64,000 nt of DNA from NCBI RefSeq assembly GCF_040536835.1, contig NZ_CP159578.1, positions 3,224,001 through 3,288,000 of the forward strand, written 5' to 3'. Of this stretch, positions 35,116 through 45,860 are shown piece after piece; within the stretch, counting starts at the first letter, position 1, and each line of letters begins with the position of its first letter. The stretch comes from Salinicola endophyticus (GTDB lineage Bacteria; Pseudomonadota; Gammaproteobacteria; Pseudomonadales; Halomonadaceae). The notes under the pieces were generated by a model that made no database searches, was not told the origin of the DNA, and was given only the letters and a program-made list of their open reading frames with translations. The position numbers and the translations under genes were made by a program.

Positions 35116-36123
35116 TCAGAATTCGAGGCAAATCTTGCCGAAGTGCTTGCCCGACTCCTGATGACGGAAGGCATCCGCGATCTCACCAAGGCCGAAGCTG
35201 CGGTCGATGATCGGCTTGAGGCCGGTGACCTCGAGGGCGCGGATCATCTCGATCTGATCGCGGCGGCTGCCGACGATCAGCCCCTGCAGCTTGGCCTGCT
35301 TGGCCATCAGCTTGGCGGTGGGCACTTCGCCACCGCGCCCGGTGAGCACACCGATCAGCGCAATATGGCCAGCGATCGCCACGGCATCGATCGACTGCGG
35401 CAGGGTGCCGGGGCCGCCGACCTCGATCACGTGGTCGACCCCGCGCCCGTCGGTCAGGGCCTGGACCCGCTTGCCCCATTCGGGCTCGTCGCGGTAGTTG
35501 ATGGTGTGATCGGCGCCCAGCTCGCGCAGCCGTTCGAGCTTGGCATCGGACGACGAGGTGGCGATCACCTGCGCCCCCATCGCCTTGGCCATCTGCAGGG
35601 CAAAGATCGAGACGCCGCCACTGCCCAGGGTGAGCACGCTGTCCCCCGGCTTGAGGCCGCCATCGACCACCAGGGCACGCCAGGCGGTGAGCCCGGCGGT
35701 GGTCAGGGTAGCGGCTTCGGCGTGGCTGTAGCCGGCCGGGGCCAGGGTGAACCAGTGGGCGGGGCGCACCACCTGCTCGCGGGCGTAGCCGTCGACGCCG
35801 TCGCCGGGCACGGTCTTGAAGTCGGCGACCCGCGCCGGCCCTTCCAGCCAGTGGGGGAAGAAGGTCGAGACCACGTGATCGCCGACCGCGAACTCGTCGA
35901 CACCCTCGCCGACCGCTTCGACCACGCCGGCACCATCGGACATGGGAATACGCCCATCCTCGGCCGGCGAGCCGCCGCTGGCGACGATGTAGTCATGGAA
36001 GTTGAGCGAACTGGCGTGGATACGCACGCGGATCTCGCCCGGCCCGGGGGCGCCGGGAGCGTCGCTGGTAGCGATAGAGAGCTTGTCGAGCCCGCCGGGG
36101 GCAGCCAGATGAACGACCTGCAT
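35116..36123 (-). CDS. MDR superfamily oxidoreductase (zinc-independent alcohol dehydrogenase/quinone reductase-like)
   Basis: A 335-residue NAD(P)-dependent medium-chain dehydrogenase/reductase. The GroES-like domain begins MQVVHLAAPGGLDKLSIATS and contains SSLNFHDYIVASGG. The dinucleotide fold reads VLTLGSGGVSIFALQMAKAMGAQVIATSSSDAKLERL. The catalytic and structural zinc motifs (GHE, CxxCxxC) are absent, so it belongs to the quinone-reductase-like branch. The ATG at 36123 has AGGAGG 10 nt upstream. It is a monocistronic gene; the substrate is unknown. Confidence 0.88.
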   Translation of the reverse strand: MQVVHLAAPGGLDKLSIATSDAPGAPGPGEIRVRIHASSLNFHDYIVASGGSPAEDGRIPMSDGAGVVEAVGEGVDEFAVGDHVVSTFFPHWLEGPARVADFKTVPGDGVDGYAREQVVRPAHWFTLAPAGYSHAEAATLTTAGLTAWRALVVDGGLKPGDSVLTLGSGGVSIFALQMAKAMGAQVIATSSSDAKLERLRELGADHTINYRDEPEWGKRVQALTDGRGVDHVIEVGGPGTLPQSIDAVAIAGHIALIGVLTGRGGEVPTAKLMAKQAKLQGLIVGSRRDQIEMIRALEVTGLKPIIDRSFGLGEIADAFRHQESGKHFGKICLEF

Positions 36124-36279
36124 ACAATCATGCCTCCTGGTTTGGTTGACGTCTGGGAAGGGGCATCGATGAACGTCTTGGCACCAAGGCCAACGGCAAA
36201 GCGCCGCCATCCAGGCACCACCGACAATGCCCTCTCTGACGATGTGCCCCCAGTGTAGACACCTCCCCCTGCTCCCGCC

Positions 36280-37137
36280 TCACCAGTCGTCGGCGTCTTC
36301 CTGCTGACGGGCGTCGCGCTCGGCGGCCTCCTCGCGTGCGGCGTCGATCACGCGCATCACGTCGCTGACATCGACCCGCGTGGCGTCCGGCGTGTAGCGC
36401 CCGGTCAGCACGCTTTCCGGGTGCAGCTCGCCGGCCTCGTAAGCGGCCCAGATCTCCTTGCCGTAGTCGGTGGCGAGCAGTGCCGGGGCGAAGCGGCCGA
36501 AGTAATGGCGCAGGTTGTCGACGTCGCGTACCAGCATCCAGGGCGCGTTGTTGTTGCCGGCAGCATCCACCGCCTGGGGCAGATCGATGATCACCGGCCC
36601 CTCGGCGCCGACCAGGATATTGAATTCCGACAGATCGCCGTGGACCAGCCCGGCACAGAGCATGCGCACCACCTCGCCGATCAGGCGCTGGTGATAGTCG
36701 AGTGCCTGCTCGGGAGTGAGTTCGACATCATCCAGCCGCGGAGCGACATCGCCGTCGGCATCGGCGATGCGTTCCATCAGCAGCACGCCATCGACGAAGC
36801 CGTGGGGTTGGGGCACGCGCACTCCGGCATCGGCCAGGCGGTAGAGCGCCTCGACCTCGGCATTGAGCCACGCCGACTCCTGCTCGCGCTGGCCGTAGCG
36901 AGTTTTCTTGGACATCGCCCGGGCGCGGCGGCTGTTGCGCACCTTGCGCCCCTCCTGATAGGTCACCGCCTGCTTGAAGCTGCGGCTCTTGGCCTCCTTG
37001 AAGACCTTGGCACAGCGCAGTTCGTCGCCACAGCGCACGACGAACACCTGGGCCTCCTTGCCGCTCATGAGTTGGCTGACGACCTCGTCGATCAGGCCAT
37101 CCTCCACCAGCGGCTGCAATCGCTTGGGTATCTTCAT
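36280..37137 (-). CDS. RIO1-type serine protein kinase
   Basis: A 285-residue atypical protein kinase. The N-terminal lobe has the flexible loop region (SGKEAQVFVVRCGDELRCAKVFKE) with the ATP-binding lysine and RARAMSKKTRYGQREQESAW. The catalytic loop reads LVHGDLSEFNILV and the metal-binding Asp is in VIIDLPQAV. Pseudomonas and Halomonas species carry such a gene; its targets are poorly known, with ribosome biogenesis likely. It lies 43 bp downstream of dbpA on the same strand, and a link to RNA metabolism is plausible. Confidence 0.9.
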   Translation of the reverse strand: MKIPKRLQPLVEDGLIDEVVSQLMSGKEAQVFVVRCGDELRCAKVFKEAKSRSFKQAVTYQEGRKVRNSRRARAMSKKTRYGQREQESAWLNAEVEALYRLADAGVRVPQPHGFVDGVLLMERIADADGDVAPRLDDVELTPEQALDYHQRLIGEVVRMLCAGLVHGDLSEFNILVGAEGPVIIDLPQAVDAAGNNNAPWMLVRDVDNLRHYFGRFAPALLATDYGKEIWAAYEAGELHPESVLTGRYTPDATRVDVSDVMRVIDAAREEAAERDARQQEDADDW

Positions 37138-37180
37138 GCGGCCTCGCTCTCAGCGCTTTCCACTGTGTTGTCGACCCTCA

Positions 37181-38596
37181 TCATCGACCACCGGCATCGA
37201 CCACCAGACGAGCACGGCAGCGTCGCCCTTTCAACTTGCCGGCGTTCAACACCGCCAGGGCCTGGCGCGCGACCTCCCGCTCCACCGCGACGAAGGCAAC
37301 GCGATCGGTCACCTTGATCTTGCCGACCCGGCCACCCTCGATACCCTCGGCGTCGCCGCCGCGGGTCAGGGCGCCGAGGATATCGCCGGGGCGAATCTTC
37401 TGCTGCTTGCCGGCGTCGATCTCGAGCGTGACCATGGCCGGCTGGAACGGCGTCTCGTCGCCGCCCGCGGGCAGTGGCTCGAATTCGGGCGGCTCGGCGA
37501 GCAGCTCCGTCAGCCGCTCCAGACGGTAGGTCTCGCGCTCGCTCACCAGGGTGCAGGCCGTGCCCTGCTCGCCGGCGCGGCCGGTGCGCCCGACCCGATG
37601 CACGTGGGATTCGAGCTCCCGCGCCAGCTGGTAGTTGAATACCGCATCGAGGGCTTCGATATCCAGACCACGCGCCGCCACGTCGGTGGCGACCAGGATC
37701 GACAGGCTGCCCTGGGCAAAACGGATCAACAGGCGGTCACGCTCACGCTGGTCGCGCTCGCCGTGTAGCGCCTCGGCGCTGAATCCCGCCTGCGCCAACG
37801 CCTGCGCCACGCTCTCGGTCTCCTGGCGGGTATTGCAGAAGACGATGCTCGAGCGTGGCCGGTAGTGGCGCAGCAGGCGCATCAGCGCCGGCAGCCGTGC
37901 GGCGTCGTCGGCGACCCGGTGGAAGTGCTGGTGGATACTCTCCCGGCCGTGGGTCTCGGGTACGCTCAAGCTGACCGGGTCGCGCAGCATACGCTCGGCG
38001 ACCGGGCGCACGGCGTCGGCGTAGGTGGCGCTGAACAGCAGCGTCTGGCGTGAACGTGGCGTGGCCGCGACGATCGTCTCCAGCGCCTCCTGAAAGCCCA
38101 TGTCGAGCATGCGGTCGGCTTCATCGAGCACCAGCACGCGCAGCCCGGCGAGGTCGAGCGTGCCCTTGCGCAGGTGCGCTTCGAGCCGGCCCGGGGTGCC
38201 CACCACCACGTGCGCACCGTGGGCCAGCGAGTTGAGCTGCGGGCCCATCGGCGTCCCGCCGCACAGGGTCAGGATCTTGACGTTGGCCAGTTGCCGCGCC
38301 AGCCGGCGCAGCTCCTCGGCGACCTGATCGGCCAGCTCGCGGGTCGGGCAGAGCACCAGCGCCTGTACCTCGAAGCACGCGATATCGAGCGCCTGGAGCA
38401 GGCCGAGCCCGAAGGCAGCGGTCTTGCCGGAACCGGTGCGCCCCTGGCCGATCACGTCGCGCCCCGCGAGGATCGGCGGCAGCGCCAGCGCCTGGATCGG
38501 CGTCATCGTGTGATAGCCCAGCGACGCCAGGTTGTGCTTGAGCGCCGGGGTCAGCGCCAGAGCGCTGAAGTCGGTCGAGGTCGCGGTGTCGGACAC
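37181..38596 (-). CDS. dbpA: ATP-dependent RNA helicase DbpA
   Basis: A 471-residue DEAD-box helicase that remodels 23S rRNA around helix 92. The Q motif is at ALKHNLASLGYHTMTPIQ, motif I GQGRTGSGKT near 54-61, DEAD near 157, SAT near 187, and HRVGRTGRAG near 335. The C-terminal ~75 residues (VTLEIDAGKQQKIRPGDILGALTRGGDAEGIEGGRVGKIKVTDRVAFVAVEREVARQAL) form the DbpA-specific RNA-binding fold, which separates it from RhlE and SrmB. It probably forms a transcript with the RIO kinase gene. Confidence 0.94.
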   Translation of the reverse strand: MSDTATSTDFSALALTPALKHNLASLGYHTMTPIQALALPPILAGRDVIGQGRTGSGKTAAFGLGLLQALDIACFEVQALVLCPTRELADQVAEELRRLARQLANVKILTLCGGTPMGPQLNSLAHGAHVVVGTPGRLEAHLRKGTLDLAGLRVLVLDEADRMLDMGFQEALETIVAATPRSRQTLLFSATYADAVRPVAERMLRDPVSLSVPETHGRESIHQHFHRVADDAARLPALMRLLRHYRPRSSIVFCNTRQETESVAQALAQAGFSAEALHGERDQRERDRLLIRFAQGSLSILVATDVAARGLDIEALDAVFNYQLARELESHVHRVGRTGRAGEQGTACTLVSERETYRLERLTELLAEPPEFEPLPAGGDETPFQPAMVTLEIDAGKQQKIRPGDILGALTRGGDAEGIEGGRVGKIKVTDRVAFVAVEREVARQALAVLNAGKLKGRRCRARLVVDAGGR

Positions 38597-38785
38597 GAGC
38601 GGAATTCCTGTGAAGGTGGCGAATCGCGGCCTTCCCGCCGCGTGTGGCGCCGCACCATGGCGGTCGTCGAAGGGCGGCAGGATACCAGAGACCCCTGCGG
38701 CGCGTCGGCCTCACGCCATGCCGCCGGCACACAAATGTAAATAAACCTGCAACATCCCCGCCAGGTTGAGTAAAATCGCGACCGT

Positions 38786-38815
38786 CGTAGACAACCTGAT
38801 CGTAGACAACCTGAT
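38786..38815. repeat. Perfect 15-bp tandem duplication before the YebC gene
   Basis: CGTAGACAACCTGAT occurs twice back to back in the 5' leader, ending 11 bp before the ATG. It could be a recent slippage product or a duplicated regulatory site. Confidence 0.8.
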
Positions 38816-38826
38816 AGGTGTGACTG

Positions 38827-39555
38827 ATGGGAAGGGCCTTCCAGAACCGCAAGGAATCCATGGCCAAGACGGCCGCCGCCAAGACCAAGGTGTACAGCAA
38901 GTATGGCCGCGAGATTTACGTCTGCGCCAAGTCGGGCGGTACCGACCCCAACGGCAACCTGACCCTGCGCGGCCTGATCGAGAAGGCCAAGAAGGACCAG
39001 GTGCCCTCTCACGTCATCGAGAAGGCGCTCGACAAGGCCTCCGGGGCCGGTGGCGAGGACTTCTCCACCGCCCGCTACGAGGGTTTCGGCCCGGGCAACT
39101 GCATGGTCATCGTCGACTGCCTGACCGACAACCCCAACCGCACCTACGGTGACGTGCGCGGCTGCTTCACCAAGAACAAGGCCAAGATCGGCACCCAGGG
39201 TACGGTCAGCCACATGTTCGACCACTGCGCCATCTTCGCCTTTGCCGGCGATGACGAGGAAGCGGTGCTCGAAGCGCTGATGGAAGCCGACGTCGACGTC
39301 ACCGACATCGAGAGCGAAGCGGGCCGGATCACCGTGTTCGCCCCGCATACCGAGTATGCCAAGGCCAAGCAGGCGCTGCTCGACGCCTTCGGCGAGATCG
39401 ACTTCGAGGCCGACGAGATCCAGTTCCTGCCGCAGACGACCACGCCGCTGGAAGGCGATGACGTCGCCCAGTTCGAGCGCTTCGTCGACATGCTCAACGA
39501 TCTCGACGACGTGCAGAACGTGTATCACAACGCCGAGCTGCCCGAAGACGCCTGA
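38827..39555 (+). CDS. YebC/PmpR family protein, YeeN subgroup
   Basis: A 242-residue protein of the YebC/PmpR family, which acts as a transcription regulator and, as shown for some members, as a translation factor easing ribosome stalling. It begins [30 protein letters not shown] and continues with [25 protein letters not shown] and [24 protein letters not shown]. The MGRAF-NRK start and the [12 protein letters not shown] segment mark the YeeN branch rather than the RuvC-linked YebC. AGGTG precedes the ATG. It is monocistronic, with a 147-bp palindromic element directly downstream. Confidence 0.92.
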   Translation: MGRAFQNRKESMAKTAAAKTKVYSKYGREIYVCAKSGGTDPNGNLTLRGLIEKAKKDQVPSHVIEKALDKASGAGGEDFSTARYEGFGPGNCMVIVDCLTDNPNRTYGDVRGCFTKNKAKIGTQGTVSHMFDHCAIFAFAGDDEEAVLEALMEADVDVTDIESEAGRITVFAPHTEYAKAKQALLDAFGEIDFEADEIQFLPQTTTPLEGDDVAQFERFVDMLNDLDDVQNVYHNAELPEDA

Positions 39556-39566
39556 GCCGCACGTCT

Positions 39567-39713
39567 CTAGGGTTTGTACGAAAAGTCAGCGAGCGAGGGC
39601 AAGACAAGGCAAAAATCGTCGAAAAAGCGGAGTTTACGGGGTGTAAATGAGCATTTTGAGCCGATTTTTAACGCCGTATTGCCGAGCGCAGGTAGTTTTC
39701 TTACAAAGCCTAG
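39567..39713. repeat. 147-bp CTAG-bounded palindromic element (MITE-like)
   Basis: Both ends carry CTAG. The terminal inverted repeats are CTAGGGTTTGTACGAAAAGT and CTAGGCTTTGTAAGAAAACT (17 of 20 match), and the inside has AATCGTCGAAAA and TTTTTAACGCCGTATTG. There is no open frame of note. Fragments of the same family lie at 33034, 33615, 12169 and 14301. Its place between convergent genes means it can also fold as a terminator. Confidence 0.75.
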
Positions 39714-39796
39714 CGCGCTGATGTGAGCCGGCGCCATGACCCGAGCCCCCGCACCGACTAAGCGGCGGGCGTGGGACATGGCGCCGGCTCAGTGCG

Positions 39797-40411
39797 TTAC
39801 GGGCGCTCTTTGGAGATCTTGGCACCGTTGAGCGAGACGCCGCCCTGCAGCCCCTGATTGTTCATGACGAAGGCGATCACCTCCTGATTGGCGGTGTTGT
39901 TGGTGATCTGGCCATTGGCACCGATATCCGCCACCGCCACCCCGGCGCTGGCACCCACCGACCAGCCATTGTCGCTGCGCACGCGGTTGAGCGCCTTGTC
40001 GGTCATCAGCAGATAGACCACCGCCTGGGACTGGGCGCCGGCCTGGAAGCCGATCGAGCCGCTGGTGGTGGTGTAGTAGCCGGCCTTGTCGCCATCGATG
40101 AGCAGTTCGCCTTCGCCATGGCTGGCACCGACGATGAAGCTGGCGCCGAGCACGCCGGGGAACACCAGCACGCCCTTGGCCTGGTCCACCAGCGAACGCG
40201 ACTGCGGCGCCACGCGATAGAGCCGGTCGAGGGTGTTGCGCACGTCCTGGTCGAGCTGGCGACGCTCAGCGCGCTGGCTCTCGCGATCCTGCGGTGTGGT
40301 GGTGGTGCACGCCGAGAGCAGCGTGGTGCCGAGCATGGCGGCGAGCAGCAGCACGCTGGTGCGGCTGGTGAGGGTCGAAAGCGACATGAAGCGTGATGTG
40401 GAGCGTGGCAT
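39797..40411 (-). CDS. SYLF/YSC84-domain lipoprotein
   Basis: A 204-residue protein with a lipoprotein signal (LLLAAMLGTTLLSAC, Cys about 35) and a SYLF/BPSL1445-type domain: LVDQAKGVLVFPGVLGASFIVGASHGEGELL, GYYTTTSGSIGFQAGAQSQAVVYLLMTDKALNRV, ending LQGGVSLNGAKISK. Eukaryotic SYLF domains bind phosphoinositides; bacterial ones are envelope proteins of unclear role. The ATG at 40411 has AGGAGG; the longer frame to 40501 is not needed. Confidence 0.9.
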   Translation of the reverse strand: MPRSTSRFMSLSTLTSRTSVLLLAAMLGTTLLSACTTTTPQDRESQRAERRQLDQDVRNTLDRLYRVAPQSRSLVDQAKGVLVFPGVLGASFIVGASHGEGELLIDGDKAGYYTTTSGSIGFQAGAQSQAVVYLLMTDKALNRVRSDNGWSVGASAGVAVADIGANGQITNNTANQEVIAFVMNNQGLQGGVSLNGAKISKERP

Positions 40412-40697
40412 GGATAAGCCTCCTGGCTTGATGATGCGAGCGGCTCGCGCATGGGCCGTGCCGAAGGGCGCCGGCGCTTGGGCGTGATGTGACATCGCCA
40501 TGCATGCACGTGTCGTGCGCGACCGAGGTCTTGTGTGGCGATGTCGTGTATGGCGATGTCGTGCATGACAGTCTTGTTATAGACGACCGCTGCCCATTGC
40601 GCCTGTCTGTATCTGCCGGTCGACTCGCATGCACGGGTCCAGCCAGGGCGTGTTTTCGCCTACAATAGTCACCTTTCACGCCACGATGTTGCCACTC

Positions 40698-41695
<998 letters not shown>

Positions 41696-41699
<4 letters not shown>

Positions 41700-42457
41700 A
41701 TCTCCAAGCCGTACGCGCCATCTACTGTTTCGAGATGGCCCGGGCCGGCCGTACCCTGCTGCAGAGCCTGGTATCCCCGGTCATCTCCACGTCGCTCTAC
41801 TTCGTCGTCTTCGGCGCCGCGATCGGTTCGCGTATCCAGGAGGTCGAAGGGGTCAGCTACGGGGCCTTCATCGTGCCCGGGCTGATCATGCTGATGCTGC
41901 TCACGCAGAGCGTCTCCAACGCCTCCTTCGGCATCTTCTTCCCCAAGTTCACCGGCACCATCTACGAGGTGATGTCGGCGCCGATCTCGTACTTCGAGAT
42001 CGTGCTCGGCTATGTCGGCGCCGCCGCCTCGAAGTCGGCGGTATTGGGCCTGGTGATCCTGGGCACGGCGAACTTCTTCGTCGACCTGCACATTCTGCAT
42101 CCGTTCATGATGCTGCTGTTTCTGGTGCTCACCGCGATCACCTTCAGTCTGCTCGGCTTCATCATCGGCATCTGGGCGGACAGCTTCGAGAAGCTGCAGC
42201 TGGTGCCGCTGCTGATCATCACCCCGCTGACCTTCCTCGGTGGCAGCTTCTACTCGATCGACATGCTCCCCGAGGTATGGCAGGCGGTGACCCTGGCCAA
42301 TCCGGTGGTCTATCTGGTCAGCGGTTTCCGCTGGAGCTTCTACGGCATCAGCGACGTCAGCGTGACGGCGAGCCTGATCATGGTGTTCGTGTTTCTGGCC
42401 GTCAGCCTGGCGGTGGTCAACTGGATCTTCCGCACCGGCTACCGGCTGCGTCCGTGA
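41696..42457 (+). CDS. ABC-2 type permease (YadH type)
   Basis: A 253-residue membrane protein with six helices. It begins [40 protein letters not shown] and has the ABC-2 signature [36 protein letters not shown], closely matching YadH. It is translationally coupled to the ATPase gene. The pair would form a homodimeric-permease exporter of lipid-like or drug-like compounds, but nothing in the context names the cargo. Confidence 0.92.
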
Positions 42458-42531
42458 ACGCCTGAACCCAACCCGCCCCCGGCGCTGCCACCGCGGCCCC
42501 GGGGCGTGTCATCCACCGCGTCGAGGTTCCC

Positions 42532-43647
42532 ATGCCGATACTGCAAGCCTGCGCCCACCGCATCGACAAGCGCGGCGACGACAGCCCCGCGACCCTCACC
42601 GCCGGCGAAGCGCTGCCCACCGGCGACGCCGCAGAGTCGCTACTGGCCGCGTTGAATCAGAGCTTTCACGCCAAGCCCAAGGCCTGGGGGCACTTCGTAG
42701 AGTCCCAGACGTCGGCCGACACCAGCGACGAGGACGACGCGCCTGGGGCACAAGAGAGTGACGAGGCGCCCCCGTTCACGCCCGACGCCCAGGTCGCCGC
42801 CGGGTCTCCCCCTCAGGCCGCCCCGATGCCGCCCTCGCGCTTCGCCGCCGAATTGACACGCTATCGTCGCGGCGAGCTGAACTTCACCGACTTCACCACC
42901 CAGGCGGCGCAGGATCTGCTGGCGCTGGTCGACGCCCAGCTCTCCGTCGGCGGCCAGCTCTGGTGCGTGCACAACCGCCAGGGCGAGACGGAGTTTCTGA
43001 CCGTGGCGCTGCTGCACCAGCGCCACGGCTACGGCTTCGATGCGCAAGGCCAGGTGGTCGAGGTCGACCAGCTCAATCTCGGCCAGCTGATGCTGGCGGC
43101 GCGCATCGATCTGACCCAGTGGCAGCGCGGCGAGTCGCGTCAGTACATCGCCCACGTGCAGGACCGCGGCAGCAAGAAGACCAGCGCAGCCTTCCGTGAG
43201 TGGCTCGGCTGCCGCGAAGGGGTCGATGCCAGCGCCGAGACCCGCACCCTGCTCAAGGCCTTCAGCGACTACGTCGAGCACGAAGACCTCAGCGAGGAGG
43301 CCAGCCGCGAGAAGACCACCACCCTGATCGACTACGCCAACGCCCAGGCCAAGCGCGGCGAGCCGATCACCCTGGACGAGCTCTCCGAGCTGGTCGACGA
43401 GAGCCAGCCCAAGGCGTTCTACGACTACATCCGCAATCAGGACTACGGGCTGGCCGCCGAGATTCCGCCGGACAAGCGCACGCTGCAGCAGTTCAAGCGC
43501 TTCACCGGCCGTGCCACCGGGGTCTCGATCAGCTTCGACTCGCACCTGCTGGGCAACAGCATCGAGTATGACGAAGAGCGCGAGCGCCTGATCATCAAGC
43601 AGATCCCGGGGCAGTTGAAGGATCAGATCAAGCAGCGCGGTCAATAG
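42532..43647 (+). CDS. ndpA: Nucleoid-associated protein NdpA (YejK)
   Basis: A 371-residue member of the NdpA/YejK family, a nucleoid-bound protein that also touches topoisomerases. The N-terminal half has LLAALNQSFHAKPKAWGHF and the core FTTQAAQDLLALVDAQLSVGGQLWCVHNRQG, FLTVALLHQRHGYGFDAQ, VEVDQLNLGQLMLAARIDLTQW and KKTSAAFREWLGCREGVDASAETRTLLKAFSDYV. The family usually has about 335 residues; the extra length is an acidic, Ala/Pro-rich insert at about 60-105 (TSDEDDAPGAQESDEAPPF). It lies 74 bp after the permease gene and may be independently expressed. Confidence 0.9.
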   Translation: MPILQACAHRIDKRGDDSPATLTAGEALPTGDAAESLLAALNQSFHAKPKAWGHFVESQTSADTSDEDDAPGAQESDEAPPFTPDAQVAAGSPPQAAPMPPSRFAAELTRYRRGELNFTDFTTQAAQDLLALVDAQLSVGGQLWCVHNRQGETEFLTVALLHQRHGYGFDAQGQVVEVDQLNLGQLMLAARIDLTQWQRGESRQYIAHVQDRGSKKTSAAFREWLGCREGVDASAETRTLLKAFSDYVEHEDLSEEASREKTTTLIDYANAQAKRGEPITLDELSELVDESQPKAFYDYIRNQDYGLAAEIPPDKRTLQQFKRFTGRATGVSISFDSHLLGNSIEYDEERERLIIKQIPGQLKDQIKQRGQ

Positions 43648-43675
43648 CGGTACGGGACCCCGAAGCCCCTTAACT

Positions 43676-43704
43676 GGCCCGGCGACCTGCCGGGCCTCTC
43701 TGTT
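43676..43704 (+). terminator. Terminator after ndpA
   Basis: GGCCCGGC-gacct-GCCGGGCC stem-loop followed by TCTCTGTTATT, 28 bp past the ndpA stop. Confidence 0.65.
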
Positions 43705-43875
43705 ATTCCCGTCTTACGCCGCAACTATCTCCTTCGTGCGCCCTGACTATCCCCCTCATACGTCCCGACTGCCCCCTCGTGCGCCCAGCCCCCTCCCTTG
43801 TGCCGAACCCACCGATAGCGCCTACCTCATCCCGTTCATGACGCCCATGCATCTCGGCCGAGGGTTCGCAGCTAA

Positions 43876-43920
43876 GATCGAAGGCGAAAGGATCGAAGGC
43901 GAAAGAATGGAAGGCGCAAG
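43876..43920. repeat. Three tandem 15-bp repeats
   Basis: GATCGAAGGCGAAAG twice, then the variant AATGGAAGGCGCAAG, about 40 bp before the sigma-28-like promoter. No gene lies in 43705-44049; this repeat and the promoter are all I see there. Confidence 0.75.
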
Positions 43921-43954
43921 CAATAATTCGCAAACTACTTAATTAAACTTGACT

Positions 43955-43981
43955 TAAATCAGAATTAAATCCCGCCGATAT
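43955..43981 (+). promoter_or_regulatory. Sigma-28 (FliA) promoter of the first chemoreceptor gene
   Basis: TAAATCAG, an 11-nt spacer, then GCCGATAT, against the flagellar consensus TAAAGTTT-N11-GCCGATAA. It lies 69 bp before the ATG at 44050. Confidence 0.75.
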
Positions 43982-44049
43982 AAATACTACGCAGCCAGTT
44001 CGTGCCGCGTGCGGCCCATCCAGAGGCGTATCCATTCGGGGGAAAAGAT

Positions 44050-45675
44050 ATGAGAAGTGCGCTACATAGCGTCAAGGCCAGGCTTTGTCTGGGCCTGGGC
44101 TTGATCATTCTGCTGCTGATCGCGATCGGCGGGCAGGGCATCATGACCAACCGTCAGACCCATCAGGCCATGCAGACCATCGTAGAAGACAACACCCAGA
44201 CGATGATCATCCTCGCGGCAGTCAGAGCCGCGATCGCCGATAACCGCACCATTTTCGGCAAGCTCGGCGGTGCCGAGCCGTCCCCGGCACAGCGCCAGGC
44301 GATCACCGAGAACCGCCAGCGCGCCGACGAAGCCTGGAAGCAATACCACCCGGAACTCGCCACCACCGAGGCCGAACAGCAGCTGTCGCGCGAATACCTC
44401 GACACCCTGAACAAGCTGCGCCAACTGGTCGACAGTGGCGCCGCAGAAACCGAGATCGACGCGACCTACACCGCTATCTACAAGGTCGTGACCGAGCTCT
44501 ACCGCCTGGCCCGAGAGGCCACCTTGGCCGAGTATCAGAAGAGTGTCGGAGAGTATCGCACCAGCCTTTACCTGGTCTTCGCGGCCATCGGCGTGAGTCT
44601 GCTGCTGGCGATCGCCCTCGGCTGGTGGTTGGCCCGCGGCATCCTGCGCCCGCTGAAGGAGGCCACCGAGTTCTCCACCGCGCTGGCCGGAGGCAACCTG
44701 GGCGTGCGTCTCGACACCCGCTATCGCGACGAGTTCGGGCGCCTGCTCGATGCCATGGCAACCATGCGTGACAAACTCACCGGTGTCATCAGCGAGGTAG
44801 CGAACAATGCGCGCACCGTGGAGTCAATCTCCGCCGAGCTCGCCGCGAGCAACGAGAACCTGAGCCAGCGCACCCAGGAGCAGGCCGCCAGCCTGCAGGA
44901 GACCGCTTCGGCGCTCGAGCAGATCACCAACACCGTCAGCCAGAACGCCGACAACGCCGGCCAGGCCGATACCCTCGCCAGCGAGGTGAGCACCCAGGCC
45001 AAGCAGGGCGGCGAAGTGGTCGACGAGGCGATCGGCGCCATGCGCGAGATCGATGCCTCCAGTAAGCAGATCTCCAACATCATCGGCATGATCGACGAGA
45101 TCGCCTTCCAGACCAACCTGCTCGCCCTCAACGCTTCGGTCGAGGCCGCCCGTGCCGGCGAGCAGGGCCGCGGCTTCGCCGTGGTCGCCCAGGAGGTGCG
45201 CCAGCTCGCCAGCCGCAGTGCCGACGCCGCCGGCGAGATCAAGCAGCTGGTCTCCGAGAGCGCCCAGCGCGTGGCGCGTGGCTCCGAGCTGGTCAATCGC
45301 TCCGGCGAGACCCTGGCGCAGATCGTCACCAACGTCGAGAAGGTCACCGATCTGGTCTCGGAGATCGCCGTCGCCAGCCGCGAGCAGTCCACCGGCATCC
45401 AGCAGATCAATCTGGCGGTGGGCGAGATGGACAGCGTGACCCAGCAGAACGCCACCCTGGTCGAGGAGTCGACCACCGTCACCGGTACCCTGCAGAATCA
45501 GGCCGAACTGCTGGCCCAGGAGATCAGTTTCTTCCGCGGCTTCGAAGAGAGCCAAGCGCATCCGCGCAGTGTGCGCCCAAGCCTTGCCTCACCGTCCACC
45601 CAGTCCCGTCAGCCACAGCGCCAACCGCAGCGCCGCCAGCCCTCGCAAGAAGTGGAGGAGTGGAGCAGCTTCTGA
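44050..45675 (+). CDS. Methyl-accepting chemotaxis protein (first of two paralogues)
   Basis: A 541-residue chemoreceptor. One membrane helix is at about 10-30, a four-helix-bundle ligand domain follows (about 35-175, Tar/Tsr-like 4HB with [13 protein letters not shown] and [15 protein letters not shown]), then a second helix (about 177-200) and HAMP ([30 protein letters not shown]). The signalling domain carries the tip sequence [38 protein letters not shown]. It ends EVEEWSSF, a tail like the CheR/CheB-tethering pentapeptide. The start has a GGGGGA ribosome site. Expression from the sigma-28 promoter upstream ties it to flagellar regulation. The ligand is unknown. Confidence 0.94.
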   Translation: MRSALHSVKARLCLGLGLIILLLIAIGGQGIMTNRQTHQAMQTIVEDNTQTMIILAAVRAAIADNRTIFGKLGGAEPSPAQRQAITENRQRADEAWKQYHPELATTEAEQQLSREYLDTLNKLRQLVDSGAAETEIDATYTAIYKVVTELYRLAREATLAEYQKSVGEYRTSLYLVFAAIGVSLLLAIALGWWLARGILRPLKEATEFSTALAGGNLGVRLDTRYRDEFGRLLDAMATMRDKLTGVISEVANNARTVESISAELAASNENLSQRTQEQAASLQETASALEQITNTVSQNADNAGQADTLASEVSTQAKQGGEVVDEAIGAMREIDASSKQISNIIGMIDEIAFQTNLLALNASVEAARAGEQGRGFAVVAQEVRQLASRSADAAGEIKQLVSESAQRVARGSELVNRSGETLAQIVTNVEKVTDLVSEIAVASREQSTGIQQINLAVGEMDSVTQQNATLVEESTTVTGTLQNQAELLAQEISFFRGFEESQAHPRSVRPSLASPSTQSRQPQRQPQRRQPSQEVEEWSSF

Positions 45676-45770
45676 CCCTCACTCTACCCGCTAGCGTATC
45701 GCCCAGGGATCGGGCGGTACGCTGGCCATCGCACTTCTCCGTCTGACCGCCGCTCATTGTCATCGACGCC

Positions 45771-45818
45771 TCTCTTTCTCTCTTTCTCTCTTTCTCTCTT
45801 TCTCTCTTTCTCTCTTTC
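45771..45818. repeat. Octanucleotide tandem repeat (TCTCTTTC x 6)
   Basis: Six perfect copies of TCTCTTTC, then degenerate CT-rich sequence. It lies about 95 bp after the first chemoreceptor stop and is not inside a supported gene, although the minus strand is open through it (Arg/Glu/Lys repeats). Confidence 0.9.
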
Positions 45819-45860
45819 TCCCTCGCTCTCTCCTCGCGTCTTCTCACGCGACATCCGCAA

